Source: Oreohelix idahoensis (lineage: Eukaryota > Mollusca > Gastropoda > Stylommatophora > Oreohelicidae). From it: a stretch of DNA of 64,000 bases. This document shows, piece after piece, positions 1-10,784 of this stretch (the first letter of the stretch is position 1; each line of letters starts with the position of its first letter). The stretch spans positions 182,001 through 246,000 of the forward strand of contig JAMPIV010022921.1 in assembly GCA_024509875.1 (NCBI GenBank), read 5' to 3'. Made by a program: the position numbers and the translations under genes. The notes below the pieces were generated by a model. It made no database searches. It was not told the origin of the DNA and saw nothing but the letters and a program-made list of their open reading frames with translations.

Positions 1-3000
1 TTCCAAGATTCCGTAGAATGTAATGGAACCACTGGAAGGGGAAGATTAACATCAGAGAAGGTAGATTCCTCATCCTGTATGACAGACAGGGATGAATAAT
101 GACCGTGAGGTGCAGGAGCATCATCCGTTGCCTGGAAAATAGGCAGCAAATAGTCCGGACGTTCGTGAAATTCCGAAAGCATGTTTATGTGGAAAGTTTT
201 ATGCTTTCCATCAATATCGACCACATAGTCAACATCGGAAATCCGAGAGACTATTGCATACGGACCTTTCCATGCAATAAGAAGTCTATTTTCCCTACTG
301 GGGAGTAGGACGAATGCTTTATCACCTGGACAAAGTTGTCGTAGACATCTATTCTTGTTAGCAAACTGTCTTGCCTTCTCTTTAGCAATTTCTGATGAAG
401 CAGTTGCTAGCTTACATGCCTCAATGATCTTTTGTCTAAGAGCAATGACATACTCATATGAGGATTGAGTTTCATCGCTAATATCATCGGCAGTGATGAG
501 ATCGTGTAATAAAGACATAGGGCCGCGTGGACGCGCGCCAAAGACAAGTTCGAAGGGACAAAATCCTGTGTGTTCATTAGGGACTTCTCTATAGGCAAAG
601 AGAGCCGCGGGTAAAACCCTGTCCCAATCTTGAGGATGATCTTCAGTTATCTTACCAAGCAAAGTCTTGAGCGTTCTATTCAGACGCTCAACTAACCCAT
701 TAGACATAGGATGGTAGATACTACTGAGAGATCGTTCAATATGTAAGGTAGACATTACCTGTGACATAGTGTCAGATATGAGTTGAGTGCCATGGTCTGA
801 CAATATTTCTCTGGGGAACCCCAAGCGAGAAAATATCAACCAAAGAGCATCTGCGATATCTGTAGTAGATATGCTCTTAAGAGGAATAGCCTCTGGCCAA
901 CGTGTGCACATATCGACACATGTAAGGATAAACTGATGTCCTCTAGCCGACTTGACCTTAAAAGGGCCAATAATATCTATGGCCATTTTCTGAAACGGCC
1001 GAATAGGAATGTCAGCAGCCTGGATAGGCGCAGCATGTCGTGGTCCTCTAGATTTGACCTCCTGACATACCTTGCATGATCGGCAGTAAATACGAATGTC
1101 CTTATTGACAAAAGGCCAAAAGAAAGCCGCAAGGACTCTCGACTTCGTACGGGAAAAACCCATATGTCCAGCACATTGCGAGTCATGAGCATGTTGTAAT
1201 ATTTGCACTCTCATGCTCTTGGGAACAAGAATTTGCGAATGTGCCGACGTAGTCGAATCTTGTACCATACGTACAAGTACGCCGTTTCTCATTGCAATCC
1301 AAGATTTTCTATTTGTATCCTGATTCGGATCACCTTTCTTCGCAAGAACGAAGAATTTTTTTAAAGAAGGATCTTCTTCTTGCAATTTTATGAAAGAGTC
1401 ACGAGTGATTACTAAGTGACTATCTTGGCTATCAACTTCATTATCACTATTCAGTGAAGTTTCGGGTGTTTGTAGAGCTTGTGCTCTTGTAACTACTGCA
1501 TTTGTAGCTTGCATGTTATTATCTTCCCAAGCAGCAATCTGCTGTGGGGTACACTCCCTAACTCCGTGAATACGACCAATAATAAGGTCCGCAATAGGAT
1601 TAGGTAAGAGACAAGCATGCACATCTCCAGTAAAGAAAGGAGTGGCAATGCGAATTACAGCAGTAGGATATTTTTCTAGAGTGCCGCCAAATGTGACACA
1701 TTTAATAACCCTTCCTGTAGCACAAGATGGATCTACAAGCGATTGTCTAACACCAATAGTGGTGCATCCGGAATCGAAAAGTAGTGAGACCGGAGTATCA
1801 TTAACAAGACCCTTATGTAGAATTAAAGAACCCCTCCCGTCATGCGCAACAGCAGCAGGAAGAGCGGGAAGTGGGTGACCACAACTCAAAGTAGTTATGG
1901 TACCCGGTTCGAATAAAGTACTGCATTGGGGGCATTTGTTTGCTCTCTCAAAGTCAAAAGCAGAACCAGTGACAGCGTCAAAGTTTTTACTATCAACAAC
2001 ATGATTACAGGCTCCCTCAGTTTCCTGTTGTACAGCATTAGCCTGCTGATATCTCTTTTTTTTGTGTTGAGATCTACCCCGACTATTATTACCTCTGAAG
2101 TTATCAGAGTTATTATTATCTCTGCAGTTATTATTGTCTCTATTGTAATTGTTATACTGGTTCGAATTCCAGTTTCCACGATTACTATCATGTTCACATT
2201 GATGCGAACATCTATTTGTTTTGTTTTGAGGTCTTCGGCAGGAATAACCTCTATTACCATATCCTCTTTTGAAATGCCTATAATTATTAGGGTGATAGTA
2301 ACGAGTACTATCAGGTTGTCTCCAATTCTTCGAAGAAGAATCACCATGAAATTGATTTCCATGATTTTGACAGAAATTACCGCTACTCTTTCTATCAAAA
2401 TTTTGTTGGAATCTACGAGCAAAGTTTTGGCCATACGGAGCTGCCGAAGCAACTGGTAAACCTTCTTTCACCTTAGAGTTACCCATGGTTATGTGTGGGT
2501 GCGCAGTTACGTATTGGCAACAGAAATCTTCCATTTCTTTTATTGTTTTAGGTTTACGTTCATGAAGGAAAGCAAGGAAAGACTCATTGACAGACGACAT
2601 GACTTTGTCTCTAAGTATTAAGTCCATAAGTCCTTCATAAGTTTTTTCCGTCTTAGATAGTTCAACCCACCGTGAGAAAGTAATGCGTATTCTTGCAATA
2701 AACTCGGAGAATTCAACTCCATTTTCAGGTAACATGTTTTTAAATTGTAGACGATAGCCGTCTTCGTTAAGCTGATATTTCTTTAACAAAGCGGCCCTGA
2801 CAACCTCATAATTGTTCTTGTCAGGTTCATCCACCATATTTAATATACTTAGAGCTTTACCTGTCAGTATCCCTGATAACTGATAAACATATTTTGCTTT
2901 GTCTATGTTATGAGCTGTACATGCTTGTTCAAAATCTGTCCAGATAGAACATTATGTCATCACTGGAAGGACTAAATGTTGGTAACTTAATCTTAAAAGT

Positions 3001-3057
3001 ATCATTATTAGCCTTACCAGAAGATGAACCCTTGTTTGAATCATTACCATTACTCAT
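1..3057 (-). pseudogene. Ty3/Gypsy gag-protease-integrase ORF, Gmr1-like, runs off left edge
   Basis: Read on the minus strand, the frame starts at the ATG at 3057. It meets a stop after 42 codons, caused by one extra T in a run of four at about 2931-2934, then continues in the next frame to the window edge with no stop seen. Gag (about 2930-2400) has a capsid-like block with LILRDKVMSS and FLAFLHERKPK, followed by an Asn/Arg-rich tail. Protease (about 1800-1700) has LLFDSGCTT. Integrase (about 1200-250) has an HHCC finger (HAHDSQCAGHMG ... CRSCKVCQ), catalytic Asp in MAIDIIGP, Asp in LSDHGTQL, Glu in SNGLVERLNRT, and a GPY/F-like module (AWKGPYAIV). No reverse transcriptase or RNase H lies between protease and integrase; in Gmr1-type elements these follow integrase, so they should lie left of base 1. 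The single-base break means this copy is probably not functional unless it is a sequence error. Confidence 0.85.
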
Positions 3058-3472
3058 GCTCGTCAATTTCAATTTTTTCCAACTCTAAAGCTAAGACCTT
3101 TTCTTCATGTTCCATTTTTGCTTTCTCTTTCCTCTCATCAGACTCTCTCTGTAATCTTCTTTCCTCAGCCTGAGCCTCTTTTTGAAGTCTTTCAGCTTCT
3201 TTTTCAAGTCTTTTATTTTCAGCCTCTTTTTGAAGTCTTTCAGCTTCTAGCTGTAGCTGGAGTTTTCTCTCCTCAGCTTCTGATTCCCTTTTTTGTTTTT
3301 CCATTTCCATTTGGAATCTTTTTTCATCCACCTGCATCTGCAGTTTCTTTTGTTCAGCTTCCATTGCTTTATCATATCGAGCAGTTGCAAATTCTTCTAA
3401 CTTATCACCAGTCTTCCCAAGCAATTTACCCTGCTCAATAAAGTGCTCAAATGTAGACATGTTGTCTAACAT
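3050..3472 (-). CDS. Coiled-coil ORF at the head of the Gypsy gag
   Basis: This 140-codon ORF starts near MLDNMSTFEHF and is then almost all charged heptad-like sequence rich in Glu, Lys, Gln and Arg (repeats such as ERLQKEAE), a long coiled coil. In related metazoan Gypsy elements such a coiled-coil head normally begins the Gag polyprotein in one frame. Here it ends at a TAA that overlaps the ATG of the next ORF (ATGAGTAA on the minus strand, 3057-3050). The overlap could allow reinitiation, or could mark decay of one ancestral gag frame into two. It belongs to the retroelement, not to a host gene. Confidence 0.7.
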   Translation of the reverse strand: MLDNMSTFEHFIEQGKLLGKTGDKLEEFATARYDKAMEAEQKKLQMQVDEKRFQMEMEKQKRESEAEERKLQLQLEAERLQKEAENKRLEKEAERLQKEAQAEERRLQRESDERKEKAKMEHEEKVLALELEKIEIDEHE

Positions 3473-4886
3473 ATGAGTCCAAAACCTGAAATAATTAACT
3501 AATTTATTTCAAACCTAAGTGTAACAAGTCTTAATTAAGCACTTGTATATTCACATCACATTATATTATCCCAGTCTCTGTGGGAAACAAGTCTCCAATC
3601 AAAGAACTTGTATATGAAATATCAGCACTCAATTCTTGATCATAAGTGCACTTCTCATTCAATAGTGCACGACACTATTCATCATTCATTTATCATCAGT
3701 GTAGTAGTAACAGTGCATTAGCATAGCCCATTAACTAATTACTATAACTGTAAACAATGACTATGTAAACACATGCAGAATGTAAACATTGAAAATGTAA
3801 ACAATGCAAACAATGTAAACAATAACAATGTAAACAATAACAAAGATCAGCAACAATACAAAAACGTTCGCAGAAATCAACTAAAAATAAAGCAGAAATT
3901 AATGAAATATCACAAAAAATGTGACGATATCTGCGCTATAATTAAACAAAATACATGACACCACAGTGTATAAACAAAAATGTTGTATGAAACTAAATTA
4001 TAGACAAGAGTAGGCTAACAAATACAAACAAATCAAAACAAAACTAAAGAATGCGAAATAATAACGAAAACAATATTAAAACATGTCATCACAGCTAACA
4101 TAAATAGCAACAGAAGTCGCTTAGCAAATTCCAGTATCGGAAATTTGCAAACCCTACAGAAAACGCTCACAATAGACGACCTCTATGACGTGGCATAATC
4201 TAACGGAGACACCACCCAACCGAGAACCCGCTGAAATATAAACATATAAATATACAAATAACATATAGACATATAACATATAGAATGAGATGATACACAG
4301 AAGACTCAGCAGAAGCATAAGGGCACAGTTTACATACAAACAGGCCACTTAACTTATAGGCTTCCAATCGTAGAACAGCAGAAAAAACGGATGTCAATCA
4401 ACGTCCTAAAGAGCGAAGCTCCAACGATGATGGCACATCTGAACTGCTTCCACTGCTAACACGATGGTACAAGAGCTTCTGAAATACTGTGTGTTGAGTT
4501 GTTTCGGCACTTGACCTTCTAATCCAAAAGTAAGTTGATGGAAATCGGTACTTGGCCTTCTTCAGAAAACAACCCGTTTCAACCGGCACTTGACCTTCAC
4601 AAAAATGACAGCACTGGAACCTTGACAGCAGCAACTTGCTTGACTTGCGTAAAAGATAACAGCAGTCCGAGTTATCCGGCAACATGTAACAACGCCGGGT
4701 ACTGTCAAATTCTTGTTTCCGTCAAAAAGTTGAAATTTTGACTTTTACCGGGCAACGCCGAGTACTTTGAAAATTTTGAAGATGTTGACTGTATTGAAGA
4801 ATGTTAATTTCTTGAAGGATGCTGATGAATTCTTGTTGAAAATGAAGTGGGTAAGGGACCCCGTGTTTGCTGGTACCAGAATCAAA
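3473..4886 (-). other. Leader region of the Gypsy element, no gene seen
   Basis: This lies between the candidate primer-binding site and the coiled-coil ORF. It holds an AT-rich array of TGTAAACAAT-like words at about 3740-3840 and three loose copies of GGCACTTGACCTTC at about 4500-4600. A 61-codon Asn-rich plus-strand ORF at 3773-3958 is only this low-complexity sequence. No host gene is supported. Confidence 0.45.
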
Positions 4887-4903
4887 CCAGCTAATGGCCA
4901 CCA
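4887..4903 (-). promoter_or_regulatory. Candidate tRNA primer-binding site of the Gypsy element
   Basis: On the minus strand the sequence right after the candidate LTR is TT and then TGGTGGCCATTAGCTGG. It begins with TGG, the complement of a tRNA CCA end, two bases from the LTR terminus. The priming tRNA was not identified. Confidence 0.45.
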
Positions 4904-4905
4904 AA

Positions 4906-5454
4906 TGATGCGTGATGCCATATGAGGATGGATGGTATCCGCATGTCTGGTTTTGTGTAGTGTGCAGATGTGTTCAGTCAAACAATGTTCATACAAAAAT
5001 AACAGGGCAATCCACATAGGACGTCAGTAAACTCACGACGTATAAAGTCAATGATTCTTGTAACAGCCGTTGACGTTTTTCTTCATTATTTATTGTGGAC
5101 GCCACAGTGACAAAATGGTTACGCGAATATGTAGGCACATCAAACAGTCATTATCACAGCAACATTCAATACAGCAATAGACGGTAGACAGCATTACAAT
5201 GATGAGTCAGATGCATGTTATATTTCATAGTGCTGTAAATGTAGTCAGGTGAAAAACTCCATCCTTTTCTATAACAGCCAGGAGATAACCAGATGTATGA
5301 GATCAGTTCACTCTCCTTAGTCTGACTTCAGCAAGACAGACACGTCTGCCGAAGTATAAATAATGTCCTCAAAAATATCCTCTAGATAATAAAGGTTTTC
5401 CAAACCTAGTTCATTTAACAAAGTAGCAAGTAATGGTCCTTGGGACATGCATCA
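4906..5454 (-). repeat. Candidate 5' LTR of the Gypsy element
   Basis: On the plus strand this stretch begins TGATGC and ends GCATCA, a 6-bp inverted terminus of the TG...CA type. It lies next to a plausible primer-binding site. In the element's sense (minus) direction there is a TATA-like TTTATACTT at about 5353-5361 and an AATAAA signal at about 5086-5093, the expected promoter then polyadenylation order. The second LTR is outside the window, so the boundaries cannot be checked by comparison. Inferred from position and termini only. Confidence 0.5.
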
Positions 5455-6004
5455 ACTGATGCAGTACAATACAGCGACATGTGAGCTGGGAAAACATCTC
5501 GTGACGACGACTTTCGAAGACAGGCTATGAATCGAAATCGCTCACGACCCAAAATCGATAGAGTTAATGAAAAGTCAATTTACCTTGCCTTCAGGAATTA
5601 CACAGAAATATCACGCCTCCCGGCATGTGCAAATACACTAGAGGTGTTATCTCGAATAAACGAAATATCCATAAGAGGACTTTCACATTCCTGACAGAAC
5701 AAAAAAATAGCGGAGATCCCCTCTTCAACGAGGCATCTCTTTCGCCATTCAAATTGCTCACTCCACTAGTGGTGGGCGGAAACCGATCGACCAAAAAACA
5801 AGACCAGTCATGCGCAGTCCAGCGCAAAATGACCACAGCTCAAAACTTAACTGCATTCAATACCAACGCGAGAAGACAAATGCTTACCGAGAAAAGTGAC
5901 TATAAATTTCAAGCAGTTGTTGCCCTTGCGTTATAAAATAGATATTGTAATAAAACGATGTTGCGAGAATTTATCACGCAACAATGCCACGCGCTTTTTT
6001 CCTC
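5455..6004. other. Unassigned stretch right of the candidate LTR
   Basis: ORFs of 103 and 81 codons overlap on opposite strands at 5591-5936. Neither has a recognisable domain and both look like chance frames. No repeat family was recognised. Confidence 0.3.
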
Positions 6005-6200
6005 CTAGATTGGGACCAGATGTGATGATCCTTTAAATGTCAGCCAAGCTGGAGAAACTGGAGCTCATGACGTTTCGAATTGGCTGAAAAACCATAGGAA
6101 AAGCCTTAAGCTATAGTGTAGATAATACCAAGGAGTCTTCAATGTGCTATTGGCTGCAAAAGATCGAGAACCGCAGCAGTCCTAGTTAAAACAACAACAA
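6005..6200 (-). repeat. Dispersed repeat, family 5, copy 1
   Basis: The reverse complement matches 53930-54115 along its length, including TTTTGCAGCCAATA, GGTATTATCTACACT, CAGTTTCTCCA and ACATCTGGTCCCAA. Two copies show it is a dispersed element about 190 bp long. No coding capacity or family name was recognised. Confidence 0.6.
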
Positions 6201-6540
6201 CAACAAAAACTCCCTCTGTATCTCACATTCCGGCTTATTTTCTCACTTCTACATACACATGTACCTCCGCTTTTAGGCCGGTAGAGCTGTAAGATCATGC
6301 CCCTATTGGAAAGTGTCCATTATATATTTCACCTGGTAACAGTGTTTTTTTTTATCATAGAGAGATCAGAGGCTATAATAGAATCGATAGTTACTTGTCA
6401 TCCCTGTCCAAACATAGCCCGGGCACTCAATAGTTAATTTAAAACAACGGATTGGTTATGCTAGTGTCCTTGAAACGCAATAGGCTAGAGAAATTTAAGC
6501 CAGTAAACATGCCTGCTTTTGTGTTTGCTATTAGGGGTAG
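6201..6540. other. No recognised gene or repeat
   Basis: AT-rich DNA with a short CAA run at 6189-6205. ORFs of 68 and 87 codons here (6439-6715) overlap the SINE copy to the right and have no protein features. Confidence 0.3.
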
Positions 6541-6727
6541 AAGCCAGTGGCGTAAGTACTGCACGGGTGGTTCGGGCATATCCCGGGCGGCCCGGAACAG
6601 GGCAGCTCTGAGAAGGTTAAAGGCGACCGACGTGATGCTGACCACATCGCCCCTTGTGTGCCGTATGGTTAAGACAATATGGGCATATTCCCAATATGCC
6701 TCAATGGGCGTGTAACGGGATCCTTTA
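6541..6727 (+). repeat. SINE family 1, 3' part
   Basis: It matches the body and tail of the full copies at 6848-7115 and 58085-58365: GTGATGCTGACCACATC, CCCAATATGCCTCAATGGG and GTAACGGGATC. The tRNA-like head is missing. A poly-C run (6728-6744) follows. Confidence 0.7.
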
Positions 6728-6847
6728 CCCCCCCCCCCCCCCCCTCCTTAGTTAGAGCACAATGGTCTCATTATTAGCTGCCTAGTAATGAGCTTCGATT
6801 TATGGGATCCACGTGGAAGGAAAATCATAGTTTAACATCCTCTGGTA

Positions 6848-7115
6848 TGGGAGCCGCGGTAGCGCATAGGGTTAAGGCACTGGCTTCCTAGCTCGGTGGT
6901 CCATGGTTCGATCCCCAGTTGAGGTGGGATTTTTTAGACCGCAAACGGCTCCGGGGTAGACCCAGCCTCATGAATTGGGTACCAGAGCTACTCTGGGATG
7001 GTTAAGGCGGCCGGCGTGATGCTGACCACATCACCCCTAGTATGCTGATGGTCAAGAAAATATGGGCCTAACACGATATTCCCAATATGCCTCAATGGGT
7101 GTGTACGGGATCCTT
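6848..7115 (+). repeat. SINE family 1, full-length tRNA-derived copy
   Basis: The head resembles a tRNA gene. It has an A-box-like GGTAGCGCATAGGGTTAAGG region and a B-box-like GGTTCGATCCC about 50 bp on, the internal RNA polymerase III promoter typical of SINEs. The body has TTTTTTAGACCGCAAACGGC and GAATTGGGTACCAGAG. The tail ends GGGATCCTTGACC. The best second full copy is 58085-58365. Confidence 0.8.
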
Positions 7116-7204
7116 GACCTACCTTTACCTCTGGTATGACCCATGTTCAGGTGATGTTAAGAGAACCGTTCTTGTCTACGTGGTGTTATCGTTATCACCA
7201 CCCT

Positions 7205-7425
7205 TTAGCCCCCCATGGAGCATATGCCTTCAACAGACATAAGCCTAGTCTTCTTGTCCCGCGCCTTCATCTCAAGGTCTGTCCATGTCGCCTTCATCCC
7301 CTTCATCTCTGTCTGCTGTTCTCTTGTTCATATGTTCTTTCGTCGCCCTCTACCTCTCTTACCATGGGGGTTCCAGAACAAGGACTGCCTGGTAACGCTA
7401 CCCGCAGGTTTCCCCGATGATATCC
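7205..7425 (-). repeat. LINE family A fragment
   Basis: The reverse strand of GGGGTTCCAGAACAAGGACTG encodes the conserved WNPQG region of this LINE's C-terminal end, as in the copies at 8150, 20262, 24500 and 31313. No intact frame remains. Confidence 0.65.
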
Positions 7426-7502
7426 ATGGTGATAATGCTGAAGTAAACTATTTAAGGCTTTGTCCTCGCGCAGCAGCCGTGCCCATCTTTAAAAGATCGT
7501 TT

Positions 7503-7940
7503 CATTTGTATTCGTATACGACCTGCATTACCAGTACCCATTTGTATTCGTATACAACCTGCATTACCAGTACCCATTTGTATTCGTATACGACCTGCAT
7601 TACCAGTACCCATTTGTATTCGTATACGACCTGCATTACCAGTACCCATTTGTATTCGTATACGACCTGCATTACGAGTACCCATTTGTATTCGTATACG
7701 ACCTGCATTACCGGTACCCATTTGTATTCGTATACGACCTGCATTACCAGTACCCATTTGTATTCGTATACGACCTGCATTACCAGTACCCATTTGTATT
7801 CGTATACGACCTGCATTACCAGTACCCATTTGTATTCGTATACGACCTGCATTACCAGTACCCATTTGTATTCGTATACGACCTGCATTACCAGTACCCA
7901 TTTGTATTCGTGCATTACGACCTGTACATTACCAGTACCC
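7503..7940. repeat. 36-bp minisatellite, about 12 copies
   Basis: The unit is CATTTGTATTCGTATACGAC followed by CTGCATTACCAGTACC, 36 bp, with very few substitutions and a rearranged last unit. Because 36 is a multiple of 3, open frames of 245, 149 and 211 codons run through it on both strands. These are repeat artefacts, not genes. Confidence 0.95.
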
Positions 7941-8147
7941 ATTAGTGTTTGATTCCAATTCCTAAAGGGGGTTGGGCATGAGGTTTGTATCCGAACCTGT
8001 AGAGACTTAAGATCAACAAACTCTGACAGCATGAACAAAGCCATCTTAAGCAAATAACTAGTCATTATCGTGTTGTTGTCAGGGTTCTGTTGTGAGACAA
8101 AGTATATGTCTACTGCGCCCTCAAGCTTGTCGGTCATTCATTGATTC
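7941..8147. other. No recognised gene
   Basis: Unique-looking sequence between the minisatellite and a LINE fragment. Confidence 0.3.
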
Positions 8148-8560
8148 ATGCACTTCATTCATTTATTCATAACCCTCCGCTCCCCAAGAAGCATAAGCCT
8201 TGAACAAACACCTGCCAAGTCCTCCTGTCACGTGCCATCATTTCAAGCTCTTTCCACATTCTCCTCATCATTTTCATCTCTGTTTCCAGCTCTCTTCTCC
8301 ATGTGCTTCTTGGTCTACCTCTGCCCCCCTTGCCCTGGGGGTTCCAGAACAAGGACTGTCTTGTATTGCTATCAACAGGTTTCCACAATGTGTGTCCTTT
8401 CCATCGCCAGCGTCTTCTTCTCATCTCTTGTTCCACTGGCACTTGTCTGGTAAGTATCATCAGTTCCACATTGGTAACCTTGTCATACCATTTTAATCCT
8501 TCTGTTCTACGCAAGCCCTCATTTATGAAAGTCTGTAAGCTTGTCGGCCAAGGCGATTAA
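8148..8560 (-). repeat. LINE family A, 3' end of reverse-transcriptase ORF
   Basis: The minus frame at 8167-8514 encodes LKWYDKVTNVEL, QVPVEQEMRRRRWRWKGHTL, NPQGKGGRGRPRSTWRREL and WKELEMMARDRRTWQVFV. This is the characteristic C-terminal tail of an abundant metazoan LINE, downstream of the reverse-transcriptase core. The catalytic domain is absent, so this is a 5'-truncated insertion. Confidence 0.85.
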
Positions 8561-8569
8561 TAAGAGCTT

Positions 8570-8735
8570 ATGCATGGGAGAGGCAACTTGATCGTGTAAA
8601 ACAAATTGCTACAAAAGCTACCGCTGTATGAGCATGCGAATACTTTGTGCAGGCTTCCAGCTAGAGTGCTGGCCAGCTGCAGTAGAGACTCCATCATCTA
8701 TTGGGAGCGTTAATCAACATGATGATGGTGTACTG
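8570..8735 (+). repeat. Dispersed repeat family 4 (GATGATG tail)
   Basis: Shares AAATTGCTACA, GTGCAGGCTTCC and a final GATGATG stretch with copies at 49112-49285, 50488-50745 and 61468-61705. A short non-coding element, possibly a SINE. Confidence 0.6.
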
Positions 8736-9465
8736 AAAAAAAAAGAATATTACAGATGTTATAAAGCAGTTTAAGGGACCGGTCGCTGGTAACAGTTATT
8801 TTATTACAGTATCCCAGGATACAAATTTTAACCCTTTGACCAATATACCGACTACTTCAGATAACGACCAATTTACAATCTGCTCATGTTTTGTACGCTA
8901 GAAGTAGACTTTATTTTTCTGGATTTGTTTCACATTATATGTTATACTTACCTTCTTGAAAGACAATGTATAAATTAAAGAAAAGAAAATGGTAAGGATT
9001 CAGTTTTACAAACTAACAGTGCACAGCAAACACCGGACGTCTCGGGGTTTTTCTTGCCAATTAAAAAAAATAAATAAATTATATATTACTTTCCTTGCCA
9101 GTTTTATAGCAGCCTCCTTATTTGTTTACTGAAATGATTACACGAGAGAAGACAGGCGTGTTATTGTACTGCAATTTGATAATTAGTTGTTTTTTTTCCT
9201 TTTTTTTATCATCATCGATCGTGCAACAGCAACAGCAAATATTCAACTGCCTGTCTTCATGTGGGAGATGGAAATGGCTAATTGTTTGTTTATTATTCAT
9301 TAATCTCTGCTAAACATGTTTAAAAAGGAGATTTCGTGTTGATTCACGTGCACTTTTGAAGCTAAAGAGTGAAGGAGGAAGGAAAGAGAAGGGGAGCTTT
9401 ATGATAATAAATAAAACGAAGGAGTCTGTTGAGAAGAAAACAAGGGTATTTAAAGAAGAAAAACA
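8736..9465. other. AT-rich stretch without a recognised gene
   Basis: Short ORFs at 9118-9313 overlap each other on opposite strands and are low in complexity. Nothing supports coding. Confidence 0.3.
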
Positions 9466-10246
9466 ACAACTCATGTTCCTATCGCTGTTGAATGTCATAG
9501 CCTGACAACTCATGTTCCTATCGCTGTTGAATGTCATAGCCTGACAACTCATTTTCCTATCGCTGTTGAATGTTATAGCCTGACAACTCATGTTCCTATC
9601 GCTGTTGAATGTCATAGGCTGACAACTCATGTTCCTATCGCTGTTGAATGTCATAGGCTGACAACTCATGTTCCTATCGCTGTTGAATGTCATAGCCTGA
9701 CAACTCATGTTCCTATCGCTGTTGAATGTCATAGCCTGACAACTCATTTTCCTACCGCTGTTGAACGTTATAGCCTGACAACTCATGTTCCTATCGCTGT
9801 TGAATGTCATAGGCTGACAACTCATGTTCCTATCGCTGTTGAATGTCATAGCCTGACAACTCATGTTCCTATCGCTGTTGAATGTCATAGGCTGACAACT
9901 CATTTTCCTATCGCTGTTGAATGTCATAGGCTGACAACTCATGTTCCTATCGCTGTTGAATGTCATAGGCTGACAACTCATTTTCCTATCGCTGTTGAAT
10001 GTCATAGGCTGACAACTCATGTTCCTATCGCTGTTGAATGTCATAGGCTGACAACTCATTTTCCTATCGCTGTTGAATGTCATAGGCTGACAACTCATGT
10101 TCCTATCGCTGTTGAATGTCAAAGGCTGACAACTCATGTTCCTATCGCTGTTGAATGTCATAGGCTGACAACTCATTTTCCTATCGCTGTTGAATGTCAT
10201 AGGCTGACAACTCATTTTCCTATCGCTGTTGAATGTCAGAGGCTGA
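9466..10246. repeat. 39-bp minisatellite, about 20 copies
   Basis: The unit ACTCATGTTCCTATCGCTGT plus TGAATGTCATAGCCTGACA is 39 bp. Variants alternate GTTCC/TTTCC and AGCC/AGGC. Since 39 is divisible by 3, the minus strand keeps a 324-codon frame with a 13-residue period (MSCQPMTFNSDRN). No promoter, splice site or non-repeat domain supports a protein. Confidence 0.95.
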
Positions 10247-10324
10247 ATAGAGATGCTTTTCACAAGAATATTTGATGGTAACATTTAGCTGTTAGTGTGA
10301 TGTGTAATCATCATCATTATGTTG

Positions 10325-10500
10325 CTTTTCGCTGCCTACGCAGTATGTAGCTACTCGCTACTGCAGCTGAACCCTTGCAGGGAGCCTGCACCAATCATTC
10401 ACATGTTCTCGCAGCGGTGGTTTCCATGGTAACTGGTTTTACATGATGAGGTTGCCTGCCCATGCACAACCTTATTTTTATTTGCCTTTTACGACATGCC
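10325..10500 (-). repeat. Dispersed repeat family 4, minus copy
   Basis: The reverse complement carries the GTAAAACCAGTTACC, AACCACCGCTGCGAGA and GTGCAGGCTCCCTGCAAGGG words of this family. Confidence 0.55.
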
Positions 10501-10542
10501 TGTGGGTGCAAGTAGTCATGTTCTTTCTTTGTCTCAAACGAG

Positions 10543-10543
<1 letters not shown>

Positions 10544-10574
<31 letters not shown>

Positions 10575-10608
10575 ACCCCCCCCCTCCATCCCCCCCCCCC
10601 CCCCCCCG
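10544..10608. repeat. Poly-C tract
   Basis: About 60 nearly uninterrupted C bases. The G-rich strand could form a G-quadruplex. The Pro-rich and Gly-rich ORFs here are artefacts. Confidence 0.9.
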
Positions 10609-10784
10609 GTAATTACACAGATCTGTAGTGGGTAATGGTAAATGAATACCAAAGTAACAGGGTTGAAAGAGTCCTGCCTTTTATCGTTACATTCTTTTTA
10701 CCATAAACATGTTGGATAGGGGTAAAACATCTTCAGTCCTCTTCTGGTGTATCGTAGGTCATTGTTTCATAATTTATGTGTGGC

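Noticed and set aside
1895..2459. 185- and 177-codon ORFs on opposite strands
   Set aside because: Out-of-frame shadows of the Asn/Arg-rich gag tail; the gag frame on the minus strand is the real one.
6006..6027. GGGACCAGATGTGATGATCC as a primer site/LTR junction of the Gypsy element
   Set aside because: The same words lie in the middle of a dispersed repeat at 53930-54115, so they are not an LTR border.
7215..7952. 245-codon ORF and its reverse partners
   Set aside because: They consist of a 36-bp tandem repeat; frames stay open because 36 is divisible by 3.
9466..10246. CRISPR-like array
   Set aside because: Units are contiguous without spacers and the genome is eukaryotic.
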